DNA of 8,082 nt, taken from the NCBI GenBank assembly GCA_001800185.1, contig MGUX01000101.1:1-8082 (forward strand). The letters are read 5' to 3'. The translations under genes and the position numbers were made by a program. Positions within the stretch are counted from its first letter, which is position 1. Each line of letters starts with the position of its first letter. Below are positions 1 through 6,249 of this stretch, in pieces. The DNA comes from Elusimicrobia bacterium RIFCSPLOWO2_12_FULL_59_9 (GTDB lineage: Bacteria; Elusimicrobiota; Elusimicrobia; O2-12-FULL-59-9). The notes beneath the pieces were generated by a model. That model did not search any database. It was not told the origin of the DNA and was given only the letters and a program-made list of their open reading frames with translations.

Positions 1-450
1 CGCCGCGAGGCTCTGATCCGATGCCGGAAAAACGCTCCCGGCGACGAGCTCGAAGGCGCCCGTCGAGGGCGAAGGCAGGGGGCGCTCCACATAAAGGGTG
101 TGCGCGGCGTCCGTCGTCCGTCCTTCCAAAGAGGCGCGCAAGCGGAGGGTGAATTCGCCGGGCGAGACCGGCAGGTAGTGCAGGAAGCCTCCGGTTTTAT
201 AGACCTTCACCGGCTGGCCGTTGACCGTCAGAACCGGCTTGGGGCTTTCGGGGGGCAGCGGGGCGGCGGGCACGGCGCTCGACAGCGTGACTGATCCCAG
301 AATGAAGGTCGCCGGCTTGAAAGGGACCGTGCTGCCTTGCGGCGGATAACGGACCTGGATGAACGGCCCTTGAGCGAACGCCGGGGCGGCCCAAAGCAGG
401 CCGGCCCACCCCAGCCCGAAAACCGTAGTCGCCGCCTTTGCGTGGCCCAA
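1..450 (-). CDS. Secreted protein, N-terminal fragment (possible cell-wall amidase-type protein)
   Basis: The frame is open from the left window edge and is cut there, so only the first 150 codons are seen. From a TTG at 450 the protein begins with a short polar stretch (GHAKAATT), a hydrophobic core and APAFA before Gln, which is a good signal peptide of about 24 residues. The mature part starts FIQVRYPPQGSTVPF and later has LTVNGQPVKVYKTGGF and YLPVSPGEFTLRL, a beta-rich pattern like the Ig-like or glucodextranase-B-like modules at the N terminus of some secreted N-acetylmuramoyl-L-alanine amidases. That function is inference, because no catalytic domain lies in the window. TTG at 450 is the only ATG, GTG or TTG in frame between the ferredoxin stop and the signal peptide. 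A nearby ATG at 454 is in another frame and gives a protein with no recognisable pattern. No strong ribosome binding site is seen, so the start is uncertain. Confidence 0.65.
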   Translation of the reverse strand, partial: MGHAKAATTVFGLGWAGLLWAAPAFAQGPFIQVRYPPQGSTVPFKPATFILGSVTLSSAVPAAPLPPESPKPVLTVNGQPVKVYKTGGFLHYLPVSPGEFTLRLRASLEGRTTDAAHTLYVERPLPSPSTGAFELVAGSVFPASDQSLAA

Positions 451-481
451 ACATACTGTACAGAACCCCGCGACTGCGGTT

Positions 482-568
482 GCGCCTGCGGCGCCGGACA
501 GCCCCGTCGCTGATTTGCAGCGACGGCCCTCCGGGCGAATTCCCAGCCGGGGAATTCGGGCTAGCCCG
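482..568. repeat. Intergenic array of four inverted repeats
   Basis: The 140-bp spacer between the ferredoxin stop and the secreted-protein start holds four dyads in a row. They are GCGCC-tgc-GGCGC (482-494), CCGTCGCTG-atttg-CAGCGACGG (504-526, perfect 9-bp stem), CGAATTCCC-agccg-GGGAATTCG (536-558, perfect 9-bp stem) and the palindrome CGGGCTAGCCCG (557-568). The first three are separated by 9-nt spacers. In the minus-strand transcript no U-tract follows, so this is not a standard intrinsic terminator for the ferredoxin gene. On the plus strand the last palindrome is followed by a T-rich stretch (579-588), but no plus-strand gene enters from the left. It may be a REP-like repeat, a processing site or an attenuating structure. 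The first stem-loop resembles one in the repeat at 7958-8008. Confidence 0.7.
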
Positions 569-590
569 CGAAGGAGGTTTTTTATTTTCC

Positions 591-917
591 TTATTTGACT
601 AAAACGTTGCCAGGCCTGCGGGGAGGATCGTTCGGCGGACGAGGGGTGATTTTCCCGTTTTCTTCTTCCCATTTTTTGGAGGCTTCCGTCAGTTCCTGGT
701 TGATCTTGGCGTAGTCCGCGGCCTCGTCGACCGAGCCCACGATGGCGCCGACAGGGCACTCCGGAAGGCAGACGCCGCAGTCGATGCAGACGTCCGGATC
801 GATGATCATGAAAGGCTGGTCCTGATAAGGGGTCGGATGAATGCATTCCACGGGGCAGACATCCACACAGGCGGCATATTGCTCTCCAAGGCATTTTTCG
901 GTGATAACATGGGACAT
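591..917 (-). CDS. Seven-iron ([3Fe-4S][4Fe-4S]) ferredoxin
   Basis: This 108-residue protein is a small cytoplasmic electron carrier. Its cysteine pattern fits seven-iron ferredoxins of the Azotobacter FdI type: C9-x7-C17-x3-C21 and C44-x2-C47-x2-C50-x3-C54. By that comparison C9, C17 and C54 would hold the [3Fe-4S] cluster, and C21, C44, C47 and C50 the [4Fe-4S] cluster. The position of the extra Cys in a full CxxC is E12 here, which agrees with a 3Fe site. C25 corresponds to the free Cys near the 4Fe cluster. After residue 60 comes a helical acidic tail and a Pro/Arg-rich end (about 91-103) longer than in minimal ferredoxins. ATG at 917 is preceded by a clear AGGAGGT 11 nt upstream. It lies 69 bp after the hypothetical gene on the same strand and may be co-transcribed with it. 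The redox partner cannot be told from the window. Confidence 0.92.
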   Translation of the reverse strand: MSHVITEKCLGEQYAACVDVCPVECIHPTPYQDQPFMIIDPDVCIDCGVCLPECPVGAIVGSVDEAADYAKINQELTEASKKWEEENGKITPRPPNDPPRRPGNVLVK

Positions 918-928
918 GGACTGTGTTG

Positions 929-935
929 ACCTCCT
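929..935 (-). promoter_or_regulatory. Ribosome binding site of the ferredoxin gene
   Basis: AGGAGGT on the minus strand, ending 11 nt before the ATG at 917. It is the strongest Shine-Dalgarno match seen in front of any gene in the window and supports this ATG as the start. The spacing is slightly long. Confidence 0.7.
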
Positions 936-986
936 GTTTGCTTTGTCCTGAAAGAAACTGCTAACCTTAAGCGGAAATCCGGCGGC

Positions 987-1328
987 TCAATTCCTCGTGT
1001 ATTCCGACAAGGGAATTTCCCAGACGAGCGAGGGCTCCGATTCGGCCGCCATCGGGGACACGAAAAGGACGCTGCCCTTGTTGACGCCCAGGATGGGTTT
1101 CCGGAACAGAACTTTGTTCGAGTCCAGGCCGTAGACGGCGGCGTCGGCCAATTGCAGGATGCCGCTGGCGCCCCGGTCGGCGTGCCAAATCATGTCGGAG
1201 ATCCGGCGGCAAGGGGTATGGCTGGGCACCCGGACTATCCCTTCGATGCGATGCAAAGCGGTGCGCAGTTCGATCCAAACGTCGCGTGTCGGCTGGCTTT
1301 TCTCTTGATCTTTCTTTTTTTCTTCCAC
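987..1328 (-). CDS. Small conserved-looking hypothetical protein
   Basis: A 113-residue soluble protein with no signal peptide or membrane segment. A charged N-terminal tail (EEKKKDQEK) is followed by a compact alpha/beta-looking domain: VWIELRTALHRIEGIVRV (about 17-34), RRISDMI (41-47), an AAVYGLDSNKVLFRKP strand pair (about 63-78) and GVNKGSVLFVSP (81-92). The pattern of a T..HRI.G segment, an R(R)(L/I)SD motif and a late .VNK..V.FV segment recalls small proteins of unknown function found in several Gram-negative phyla. I recognise the pattern but cannot name a function. The start is GTG at 1328, with GAGG 8 nt upstream; the next in-frame Met (46) would remove half the domain. It is divergent from the barrel gene, with start codons only 14 bp apart, and the ferredoxin gene follows 69 bp downstream. 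Confidence 0.75.
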   Translation of the reverse strand: MEEKKKDQEKSQPTRDVWIELRTALHRIEGIVRVPSHTPCRRISDMIWHADRGASGILQLADAAVYGLDSNKVLFRKPILGVNKGSVLFVSPMAAESEPSLVWEIPLSEYTRN

Positions 1329-1331
1329 GAT

Positions 1332-1339
1332 AGGCGCCT
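1332..1339. promoter_or_regulatory. Palindromic site that may serve as ribosome binding site on both strands
   Basis: AGGCGCCT is a perfect 8-bp palindrome in the centre of the 14-bp gap between two divergent GTG starts (1328 minus, 1343 plus). On each strand it presents AGG exactly 8 nt before the GTG: TAGG on the plus strand and GAGG on the minus strand. These are weak Shine-Dalgarno matches, but no better one exists for either gene. The promoters of both genes must then lie inside the opposite coding region. Confidence 0.5.
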
Positions 1340-1342
1340 CGG

Positions 1343-2674
1343 GTGAAAAAACTCGCTCTCATTGTAACTGTTTTGTTCCTGAGTGTCAATCGCGCGTCCG
1401 CGGCCCCTTTTTCCGATAATTGGGAATTCAGCGGCAGCCTGGCCCTGACCTGGCGCGGGCTGGGACCCGCCTTCCACGCCGCGGAGGTGGAGGTCGAAAA
1501 CTCCCTCTTTTTGCCGGGCACCTACCTCTCCGTGGATGGGCCGGTTTTGTCCGGGATTCCCTTCCGCCTGGAGATGACCACCGACGTCCAGGGCCAGCCT
1601 CGCATTTCCCAGATCCTAGCGGCGCATAAAAGCTGGAGGCACTTCAATTTCGCGATGGGAAAATTCTTGATTCCGTACGGCGCGTACAACCGCAGGCGCT
1701 ACCGGCCCGACCAATACCTGACCATCACCCACCCCCTGTTTTACGCCGACCCCAGGAATTTGGACGCGGTGATCCGGCTGAATCTGCCGCACCCTCTTTT
1801 CAGCGCCGGCTACACGGATATCGGAGCGGAGATCAGCTTTTTCCCGGACGCCGAAAGCATTTGGGCGCCCTATCAGGCGCAGTTCTACGCGGTCAACGGC
1901 TTGGCGGAGAGCCGGGAGCAGGGCCGCCCCTTTCCGAGCTCCCAAGTGCTGGTGATCGCCCCGCTTTCGCCCAACGGCGTGGATATGGATTGGAACCATC
2001 AAAACACCGATTTCAGGGAAAACAACGACACCAAGTCGGTGGGAGGGCGCCTGGAGTTTCGCCTCGGCGATTTTAGCGCGCCTTTGGCGCTGCCCGCGAT
2101 CAGAAGCCTGGACGTGGGCTTTTCGGCGATGGGGGGGCGCTACGACATCGACGACACCCTCAAATACGGCATCTACGGGGCGGACCTTTTCCTGCAATGG
2201 GGCGCTCTCTCGTTCAACTCGGAGTTCAACTACTCCTCGCTGGATTTCCGCTCGCCTCTGATCACGACCATCATCGCGAGCACCGGCACGACGCTGGTTT
2301 CCGCCGATCTGCCGGCCGACAAAGATTACGTTCGCGGCTACTCCTTCCAGGCCGCCATGCCCCTGCCGCTGCCGGAGTTTCTGTGGGGGTTGGGGGGCAA
2401 GCTCACGGGCGTCCTCGGCTACGACTATATGCAGCGCTACGGGCCCGAACTCACCCTTCGCAACGGCTCCGTCCTCGTCAACGGGCAGGAATTTTTTCAG
2501 ATCAACGTCTTCACCGGGAAGGGGCGCGTTCACCGCAGGATCAAGAAGCATACCGCGGCGCTCAACTACCGCATCCGCGACAATTTTTCAATGAAGTGGG
2601 AGCTCACTTCCTGGGAGCTTGAAGGCCACCTGGATCTTTACCAGTGGGCGGTTTCCTCGGTTTTCAATTTTTAA
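1343..2674 (+). CDS. Outer-membrane beta-barrel protein, porin-like
   Basis: This 443-residue protein has a classic signal peptide (MKKLALIVTVLFLSVN, then RASA before APF, cleavage likely after residue 20). The rest has many alternating amphipathic segments rich in Tyr, Phe and Gly. It ends in VFNF, the C-terminal Phe typical of barrels inserted by the Bam machinery. GKFLIPYGAYNRRRYR (106-121) resembles the G+F..P(F/Y)G stretch of phosphate-selective or OprO/P-like porins, and its Arg cluster could line an anion-selective pore. Length suits a 14-18-strand barrel. Assignment to a named porin family is inference. GTG at 1343 is the start because it gives the full signal peptide; a weak TAGG lies 8 nt upstream. 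It is the first gene of the plus-strand run, divergent from the hypothetical gene and 17 bp before the hydrolase, so it is likely co-transcribed with that gene. Confidence 0.85.
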   Translation: MKKLALIVTVLFLSVNRASAAPFSDNWEFSGSLALTWRGLGPAFHAAEVEVENSLFLPGTYLSVDGPVLSGIPFRLEMTTDVQGQPRISQILAAHKSWRHFNFAMGKFLIPYGAYNRRRYRPDQYLTITHPLFYADPRNLDAVIRLNLPHPLFSAGYTDIGAEISFFPDAESIWAPYQAQFYAVNGLAESREQGRPFPSSQVLVIAPLSPNGVDMDWNHQNTDFRENNDTKSVGGRLEFRLGDFSAPLALPAIRSLDVGFSAMGGRYDIDDTLKYGIYGADLFLQWGALSFNSEFNYSSLDFRSPLITTIIASTGTTLVSADLPADKDYVRGYSFQAAMPLPLPEFLWGLGGKLTGVLGYDYMQRYGPELTLRNGSVLVNGQEFFQINVFTGKGRVHRRIKKHTAALNYRIRDNFSMKWELTSWELEGHLDLYQWAVSSVFNF

Positions 2675-2691
2675 CCGGAGCCAAGGCGCGG

Positions 2692-3645
2692 ATGCGAAGC
2701 ATTCTGGCGGCGTGGATAATGACCGTTTGGGTCTCGGCGTTTCCTTTGTCCGGAACCGCCGGCTTTCTGAATTATGACGCCCGCGAGAAATTCGTCAGCA
2801 CCGCGACGCTGGTTTTTTCCGACGCCGAGCGCCGCGTGTTTGAGGTCCGCATGCCCTCCGCCCGGCGGGGCTTTTACGCCTCCAACGACACGATTTGGGG
2901 GCGCTTCTACGTTCCGGCGCGAGGCCGCGGCCCCTGGCCCGCGGTAATCCTGCTCCCCGTTCTGGCGGCCCCAAACACATGGATCGAGGAAAGATTCGTC
3001 GACGCTCTGTTGAGCGGAGGAAGCGCGGTTTTCTTGGTGGAGCTTCCTTTTCAATTTCACCGGCTGCCGCGGGACCCGCGCTACCCTTCGGGCATCACCG
3101 GCCTTCACACCGGTCCGCTCTTTTTCGGGCGCTCGCCCCAAAGCCTGGCCGCTCACGCCGAGCAGGCCGTATTGGACGTGCGGCGCGCCAGGACCTGGCT
3201 CGGGAGGCGGCCGGAGGTGGACGGCCGGCGCGTCGGGCTTCTGGGCGTGAGCTTGGGAGCCATCGTCGGCTCGGTCGTATTTGTCGTTGACGACCGGTTT
3301 CAGGCGGGCGCTTTTTTTCTGGGAGGCGCGGATTTCGCGGATTTAATCCAACACAGCGCGATGACGCGCGGCGTGGTCGACCGCCTCAGGCTCTCCCCGG
3401 AGGAACTCTCCCGGCACTTAAGGCCCTTCGATCCCAGGCTTTATCGCGGCTCCGGGGACTCAAGGCCCGTGTTGCTCATCAACGCTTGGTTCGACCGCGT
3501 CGTGCCGAGGGCCAATGCCCGCAAGCTCAAGGAGGCTTTCCCCCGCGCCGGCCAAAAGTGGATTCCCTTCGGGCATTACACGTCGATTCTCGCCATTTTC
3601 TGGGTGCGCCAATCGGCAGCCCGTTTTTTTTCCGGGCATCTTTAA
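2692..3645 (+). CDS. Secreted alpha/beta-hydrolase-fold protein
   Basis: From ATG 2692 the protein has 317 residues. An N-terminal hydrophobic stretch (about 4-23, ending SGTAG) looks like a signal peptide, so the enzyme probably acts in the periplasm. The fold is shown by WPAVILLP, the nucleophile elbow GVSLG with S187, a strand RPVLLINAWFDRVVP carrying the acid D268, and FGHYTS with the base H295. Spacing and order match a Ser-Asp-His triad of the dienelactone hydrolase or acetyl-esterase-like branch. The substrate cannot be predicted. The same frame opens at GTG 2644, but that start would overlap the barrel gene; 2692 gives a clean signal peptide and has AAGG 5 nt upstream. It starts 17 bp after the barrel gene and ends 16 bp before the LysM-barrel gene. 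This argues for a role linked to the envelope proteins around it, though that is inference. Confidence 0.85.
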   Translation: MRSILAAWIMTVWVSAFPLSGTAGFLNYDAREKFVSTATLVFSDAERRVFEVRMPSARRGFYASNDTIWGRFYVPARGRGPWPAVILLPVLAAPNTWIEERFVDALLSGGSAVFLVELPFQFHRLPRDPRYPSGITGLHTGPLFFGRSPQSLAAHAEQAVLDVRRARTWLGRRPEVDGRRVGLLGVSLGAIVGSVVFVVDDRFQAGAFFLGGADFADLIQHSAMTRGVVDRLRLSPEELSRHLRPFDPRLYRGSGDSRPVLLINAWFDRVVPRANARKLKEAFPRAGQKWIPFGHYTSILAIFWVRQSAARFFSGHL

Positions 3646-3646
3646 G

Positions 3647-3652
3647 TATAAT
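3647..3652 (+). promoter_or_regulatory. Candidate -10 box of an internal promoter
   Basis: An exact TATAAT lies in the 16-bp gap between the hydrolase stop and the ATG at 3662, in a window where such AT-rich words are rare. Only 9 nt separate it from the ATG, so transcription from it would start within a few nt of the start codon. At 16-17 bp upstream there is only a T-run inside the hydrolase gene (3624-3630), so the -35 match is poor. No Shine-Dalgarno is visible before the ATG. Confidence 0.45.
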
Positions 3653-3661
3653 ACGTCCAAT

Positions 3662-5005
3662 ATGAAAAAGTCCCTTCGGATCATCGCGGCGGTTTTCGCC
3701 GCGGCCTTGCTCGGCCGGCCTGCCGGCGGCGTCAGCTTTCCGGAAGTGCTTCCCGGCGCCCGCCCCAACGGCATCGGCTACGCCTACACCGCCCTGGCCG
3801 ACGATCCCTTCGCCTTGTTTTACAATCCGGCCGGCCTGGCCGATAAAAAGTTCCTGGAGGCCTCCGGCGACATCGGCCGGCGTTTTTTGCCGGGCGGCTC
3901 GGTGGCGCAGGGCGCGGCCGTCTACTCGCGGCCCATCGAGGAGGTGCCGACCGGGGTCTTTTCCTTCGGCTGGTTCGGCATGCAACAGGACGCCGTCGCC
4001 AGCAAGGACGTTTTCGCTTTCTCCTGGGCCCGGAAGCAGGCGTGGAAGCTTCCTCCGGCATGGAAGGTCGCTCCCTACGCCACGCCGCGCTGGGGCGTCA
4101 ACGCCCGCTTGATCAGCCTGCGCACGCCCGCCAAGGATCGCTTCGGCGTGGGGGTGGACGGCGGCGTGATCATCCCGGTCTTGGAAAATTTCAACGTCGG
4201 ATTGTCCATGATGGAGCTGCAGGCCGGCACGGATCTGCCGACGCCGGCATTTAATCTGGGCCTAGCCTATGACTACGGCATCCTGACGCTGGCGGGGGAC
4301 CTGCGCGTGCGCTCAGGCTTGAGCGTCTTTTATCCCGGCGTGGAGGCCAAGCTTTTCGAGGGGCTGCTGAAGGTCCGCATGGGCAAGGGCCTGGCGCTGG
4401 GGCAGGTGCGCCAACTGGCTTTCGGCTTGGGCGTGGACTTGTCGCCTTGGGCCATCGACGCCTCCTTCTCCCTTCCCACGGCCGCGGCCAACGCCCCGGG
4501 AGGCAGCTTCCTTCTTTCGGCCGGCTACCGTTTCGGCGCGACGCCTTTCCACGCCAAATTTCTGGGCCGCGCCTCCGAGCGCGCGCTCGATCTCGACAAG
4601 GAGCTCCAGGATTTGGAGAAAAAGCGGCAGTCGCTTCAGGATCAGGTCCGGCGCCTGGACGACGACAAGACGCTGCAGCAGGAGGAGCTCAAGAGCTTGA
4701 ATCTGCGCGCGCAGGAAATGAAGGACCGCGTGAGGATTTTGGAGCAGCAAAAGCAGGAGTCCGCGCACCCGGAGACTCCCGCCTCTCCACCCGTCCCCAA
4801 AGCCGAACCCAAACCCGCGCCCATCAAGGCGGCGGAGCAGTGGCCCAAGAAACACGTCGTGTTTCAGGGCGACACGCTGCGCTCTCTCTCGGAGCGCTAT
4901 TACCGCGACCCTACCTTGTGGGATTTGATTTACCAGGCCAACCCCGGCAAGATAGAGCGCGGGCTGCCGAATGTGGGCGCGGAGCTTGTGATACCCAAGC
5001 CGTAA
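3662..5005 (+). CDS. PorV/FadL-like outer-membrane barrel with C-terminal coiled coil and LysM domain
   Basis: The protein has 447 residues from ATG 3662, which gives the signal peptide MKKSLRIIAAVFAAALLG. The frame is open back to 3515, but that start lies inside the hydrolase gene. Residues 31-60 carry the mark of the PorV/FadL-like barrel family: GARPNGIGYAYTALADDP, then ALFYNPAGLA. About 61-300 alternate in short beta strands with many aromatic residues, ending GYRFG. Residues about 305-367 form a charged heptad-rich coiled coil, 370-392 a Pro/Ala/Lys linker (PVPKAEPKPAP), and 398-446 a LysM domain (HVVFQGDTLRSLSERYY, LWDLIYQANP, GAELVIP). Known LysM modules bind N-acetylglucosamine-containing glycans, so the tail probably reaches from the outer membrane to peptidoglycan. 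The start lacks a Shine-Dalgarno. The stop shares one base with the next start (TAATG). Confidence 0.88.
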   Translation: MKKSLRIIAAVFAAALLGRPAGGVSFPEVLPGARPNGIGYAYTALADDPFALFYNPAGLADKKFLEASGDIGRRFLPGGSVAQGAAVYSRPIEEVPTGVFSFGWFGMQQDAVASKDVFAFSWARKQAWKLPPAWKVAPYATPRWGVNARLISLRTPAKDRFGVGVDGGVIIPVLENFNVGLSMMELQAGTDLPTPAFNLGLAYDYGILTLAGDLRVRSGLSVFYPGVEAKLFEGLLKVRMGKGLALGQVRQLAFGLGVDLSPWAIDASFSLPTAAANAPGGSFLLSAGYRFGATPFHAKFLGRASERALDLDKELQDLEKKRQSLQDQVRRLDDDKTLQQEELKSLNLRAQEMKDRVRILEQQKQESAHPETPASPPVPKAEPKPAPIKAAEQWPKKHVVFQGDTLRSLSERYYRDPTLWDLIYQANPGKIERGLPNVGAELVIPKP

Positions 5006-6249
5006 TGCCCCAGATTCTCATCGTCATCGCGGACCCCTACTCGCGCCAGGAAATGACCGTGCTGGCCGAGCAAATGGGTTATGGAGCTCTCCAGGCCAAA
5101 GACGGCCCCTCGGCGCTGGAGATTCTTCGCGAAACTTTGCCCGACGCCCTTCTGCTGCATGAGGAGTTTCCCGGCGCTCCTTCCTGCGCGAGCTGGATGC
5201 GCTCGGTGCAGCAGGAGTTTCCGCTTCTTCCCGTCATCGTATGCCTGAAATCCCGCGACGCGGGGCGCGCGGTGGATTTTCTAAAGCTCGGAGTGCTGGA
5301 TTGCCTGGCTCCGCCCTGGTCCCAGGAGACGGTGGGACCCTGCCTGCGCCAGGCGGTGCGGCTTAAAGGCACGCACCTGGATCTCTTGATGGATGAAAGG
5401 CGGCCGCCGGCGTTGAGCCGCAAAGCCGTCGCCCTTTTGGCCGGCGCGCTGCTGCTGTTGGCCGCGGCAGTGGTTTCGCTGCGGTCCTACCGCTGGCCGT
5501 CTGAAGAAAAACCCTCCGCCTCCGCTCGCTGGGATCTTCCCTACAGCCACCCTTCCGGCTTGGCCGCGGGTCCCCGGCCCCGTGCCGTAGGCACGGGACG
5601 AATGGAGCCGCAGAGCGGCGTGTCGAGCTCTGCGGCGGGGGCCGCCGCCAAAGATTCGTTTTGGATCGCGGACTGGTATTCGCAGTCCATTTACCGGCAT
5701 CAAGCCGGCGATCTTAAATTGGAAATGAATTACTTTTTCGCGCATGATCCTCCCGCGGCCCTGGCTTTCGCCGAGGGGGCTCTCTGGACCGTGACGGTTT
5801 CCGGGTTTTTCCAGAAGCATTTACTGGACGCCCAATTGACCGTCGTCAGCCGGTTCAAGGCGCCCGGCGCCCAAATCGCAGGCCTGGGCTACGACGGCAT
5901 TTACCTTTGGAGCTGCGACGTCGGGGCGGGAGTCTTGCGCAAGCACTTGATGGACAACCAGCTCACGGTGTTGAGCGAGATTCCGTACGCCGGCGGCAAA
6001 CCGGCCGCGGTCGCCTTCGATGGCACGGCCATGTGGACTTTGGACGCCTCCCGGAGCGTGCTGCTCAAGCACGACCTCTTGAGCCCCGGCAAAATTCTGG
6101 CCGAGGCGCCGCTTCCGGAATATCAGGGAAACGCATGGACTCCCGGCGGACTCCTTTGGGACGGCAAAAATTTTTGGACCGTGGGCGAAAGGAAAGGGAA
6201 AACGGGGGTCCTCATCCGGCATGCGCTTTCGGCGGGTGAAATGCGGTGA
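5005..6249 (+). CDS. Membrane protein: degenerate receiver domain, one TM helix, periplasmic propeller-like repeats
   Basis: This 414-residue protein has three parts. Residues 1-125 align by eye with response-regulator receivers (ILIVIADPYSRQ, DALLLHEEFPG, GVLDCLAPPW). All key positions are lost: the paired acids are I8 and A9, the phospho-acceptor Asp is H52, the Thr/Ser is L81 and the Lys is P103. It is therefore a pseudo-receiver and should not be phosphorylated in the usual way. Residues 141-159 are one transmembrane helix, with Arg/Lys before it placing the receiver in the cytoplasm. Residues about 180-410 hold five repeats, each with an aromatic-Trp pair at W220, W261, W302, W344 and W391 and an (R/K)H end, spaced 41, 41, 42 and 47 residues, as in small beta-propellers. 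The first repeat carries a 26-residue insert. The start overlaps the previous stop by one base. The partner is unknown; PilZ follows directly. Confidence 0.85.
   Translation: MPQILIVIADPYSRQEMTVLAEQMGYGALQAKDGPSALEILRETLPDALLLHEEFPGAPSCASWMRSVQQEFPLLPVIVCLKSRDAGRAVDFLKLGVLDCLAPPWSQETVGPCLRQAVRLKGTHLDLLMDERRPPALSRKAVALLAGALLLLAAAVVSLRSYRWPSEEKPSASARWDLPYSHPSGLAAGPRPRAVGTGRMEPQSGVSSSAAGAAAKDSFWIADWYSQSIYRHQAGDLKLEMNYFFAHDPPAALAFAEGALWTVTVSGFFQKHLLDAQLTVVSRFKAPGAQIAGLGYDGIYLWSCDVGAGVLRKHLMDNQLTVLSEIPYAGGKPAAVAFDGTAMWTLDASRSVLLKHDLLSPGKILAEAPLPEYQGNAWTPGGLLWDGKNFWTVGERKGKTGVLIRHALSAGEMR
5569..5646 (+). repeat. Palindromic repeat copy inserted in frame in the propeller gene
   Basis: This 78-bp stretch holds two perfect stem-loops: CCCGTGCC-gta-GGCACGGG (5579-5597) and a 10-bp stem (5607-5616 with 5627-5636, 10-nt loop). 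A shorter competing stem GCCGC-aga-GCGGC (5607-5619) lies inside the second. Direct repeats GGCCGC stand at 5562-5567 and 5640-5645, exactly 78 bp apart. The insert codes for residues 189-214, a Gly/Pro/Arg/Ser/Ala stretch. Taking it out joins GLAA to AKDSFW, which then matches the ten-residue spacing of ALAFAEGALW in the next blade. Whether the direct repeats are a target-site duplication or chance in GC-rich DNA is open. Confidence 0.65.

Noticed and set aside
197..454. Minus-strand frame of 85 codons starting at ATG 454.
   Set aside because: It is a frame shadow of the secreted-protein gene; the +1 frame has the signal peptide and beta-rich pattern, this one does not.
557..588. Palindrome followed by a T-rich run on the plus strand, like an intrinsic terminator.
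   Set aside because: No plus-strand gene precedes it, and in the direction of actual transcription the run comes before the stem, so it cannot end the ferredoxin transcript in the usual way.
1616..2551. Long minus-strand frame of 311 codons inside the porin-like gene.
   Set aside because: It is rich in Arg, Gly and Val with no hydrophobic core pattern, and is antisense to a convincing signal-peptide barrel gene; it is typical of long shadow frames in GC-rich DNA.
3515..3661. N-terminal extension of the LysM-barrel protein to 3515.
   Set aside because: It overlaps the hydrolase coding sequence containing the catalytic His, and would bury the signal peptide 49 residues into the chain.
4447..6249. 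An upstream extension of the pseudo-receiver frame, starting at 4447.
   Set aside because: The first 186 codons lie inside the LysM-barrel gene in another frame and are Arg/Gly/Pro-rich; ATG 5005 begins a proper receiver-like strand.
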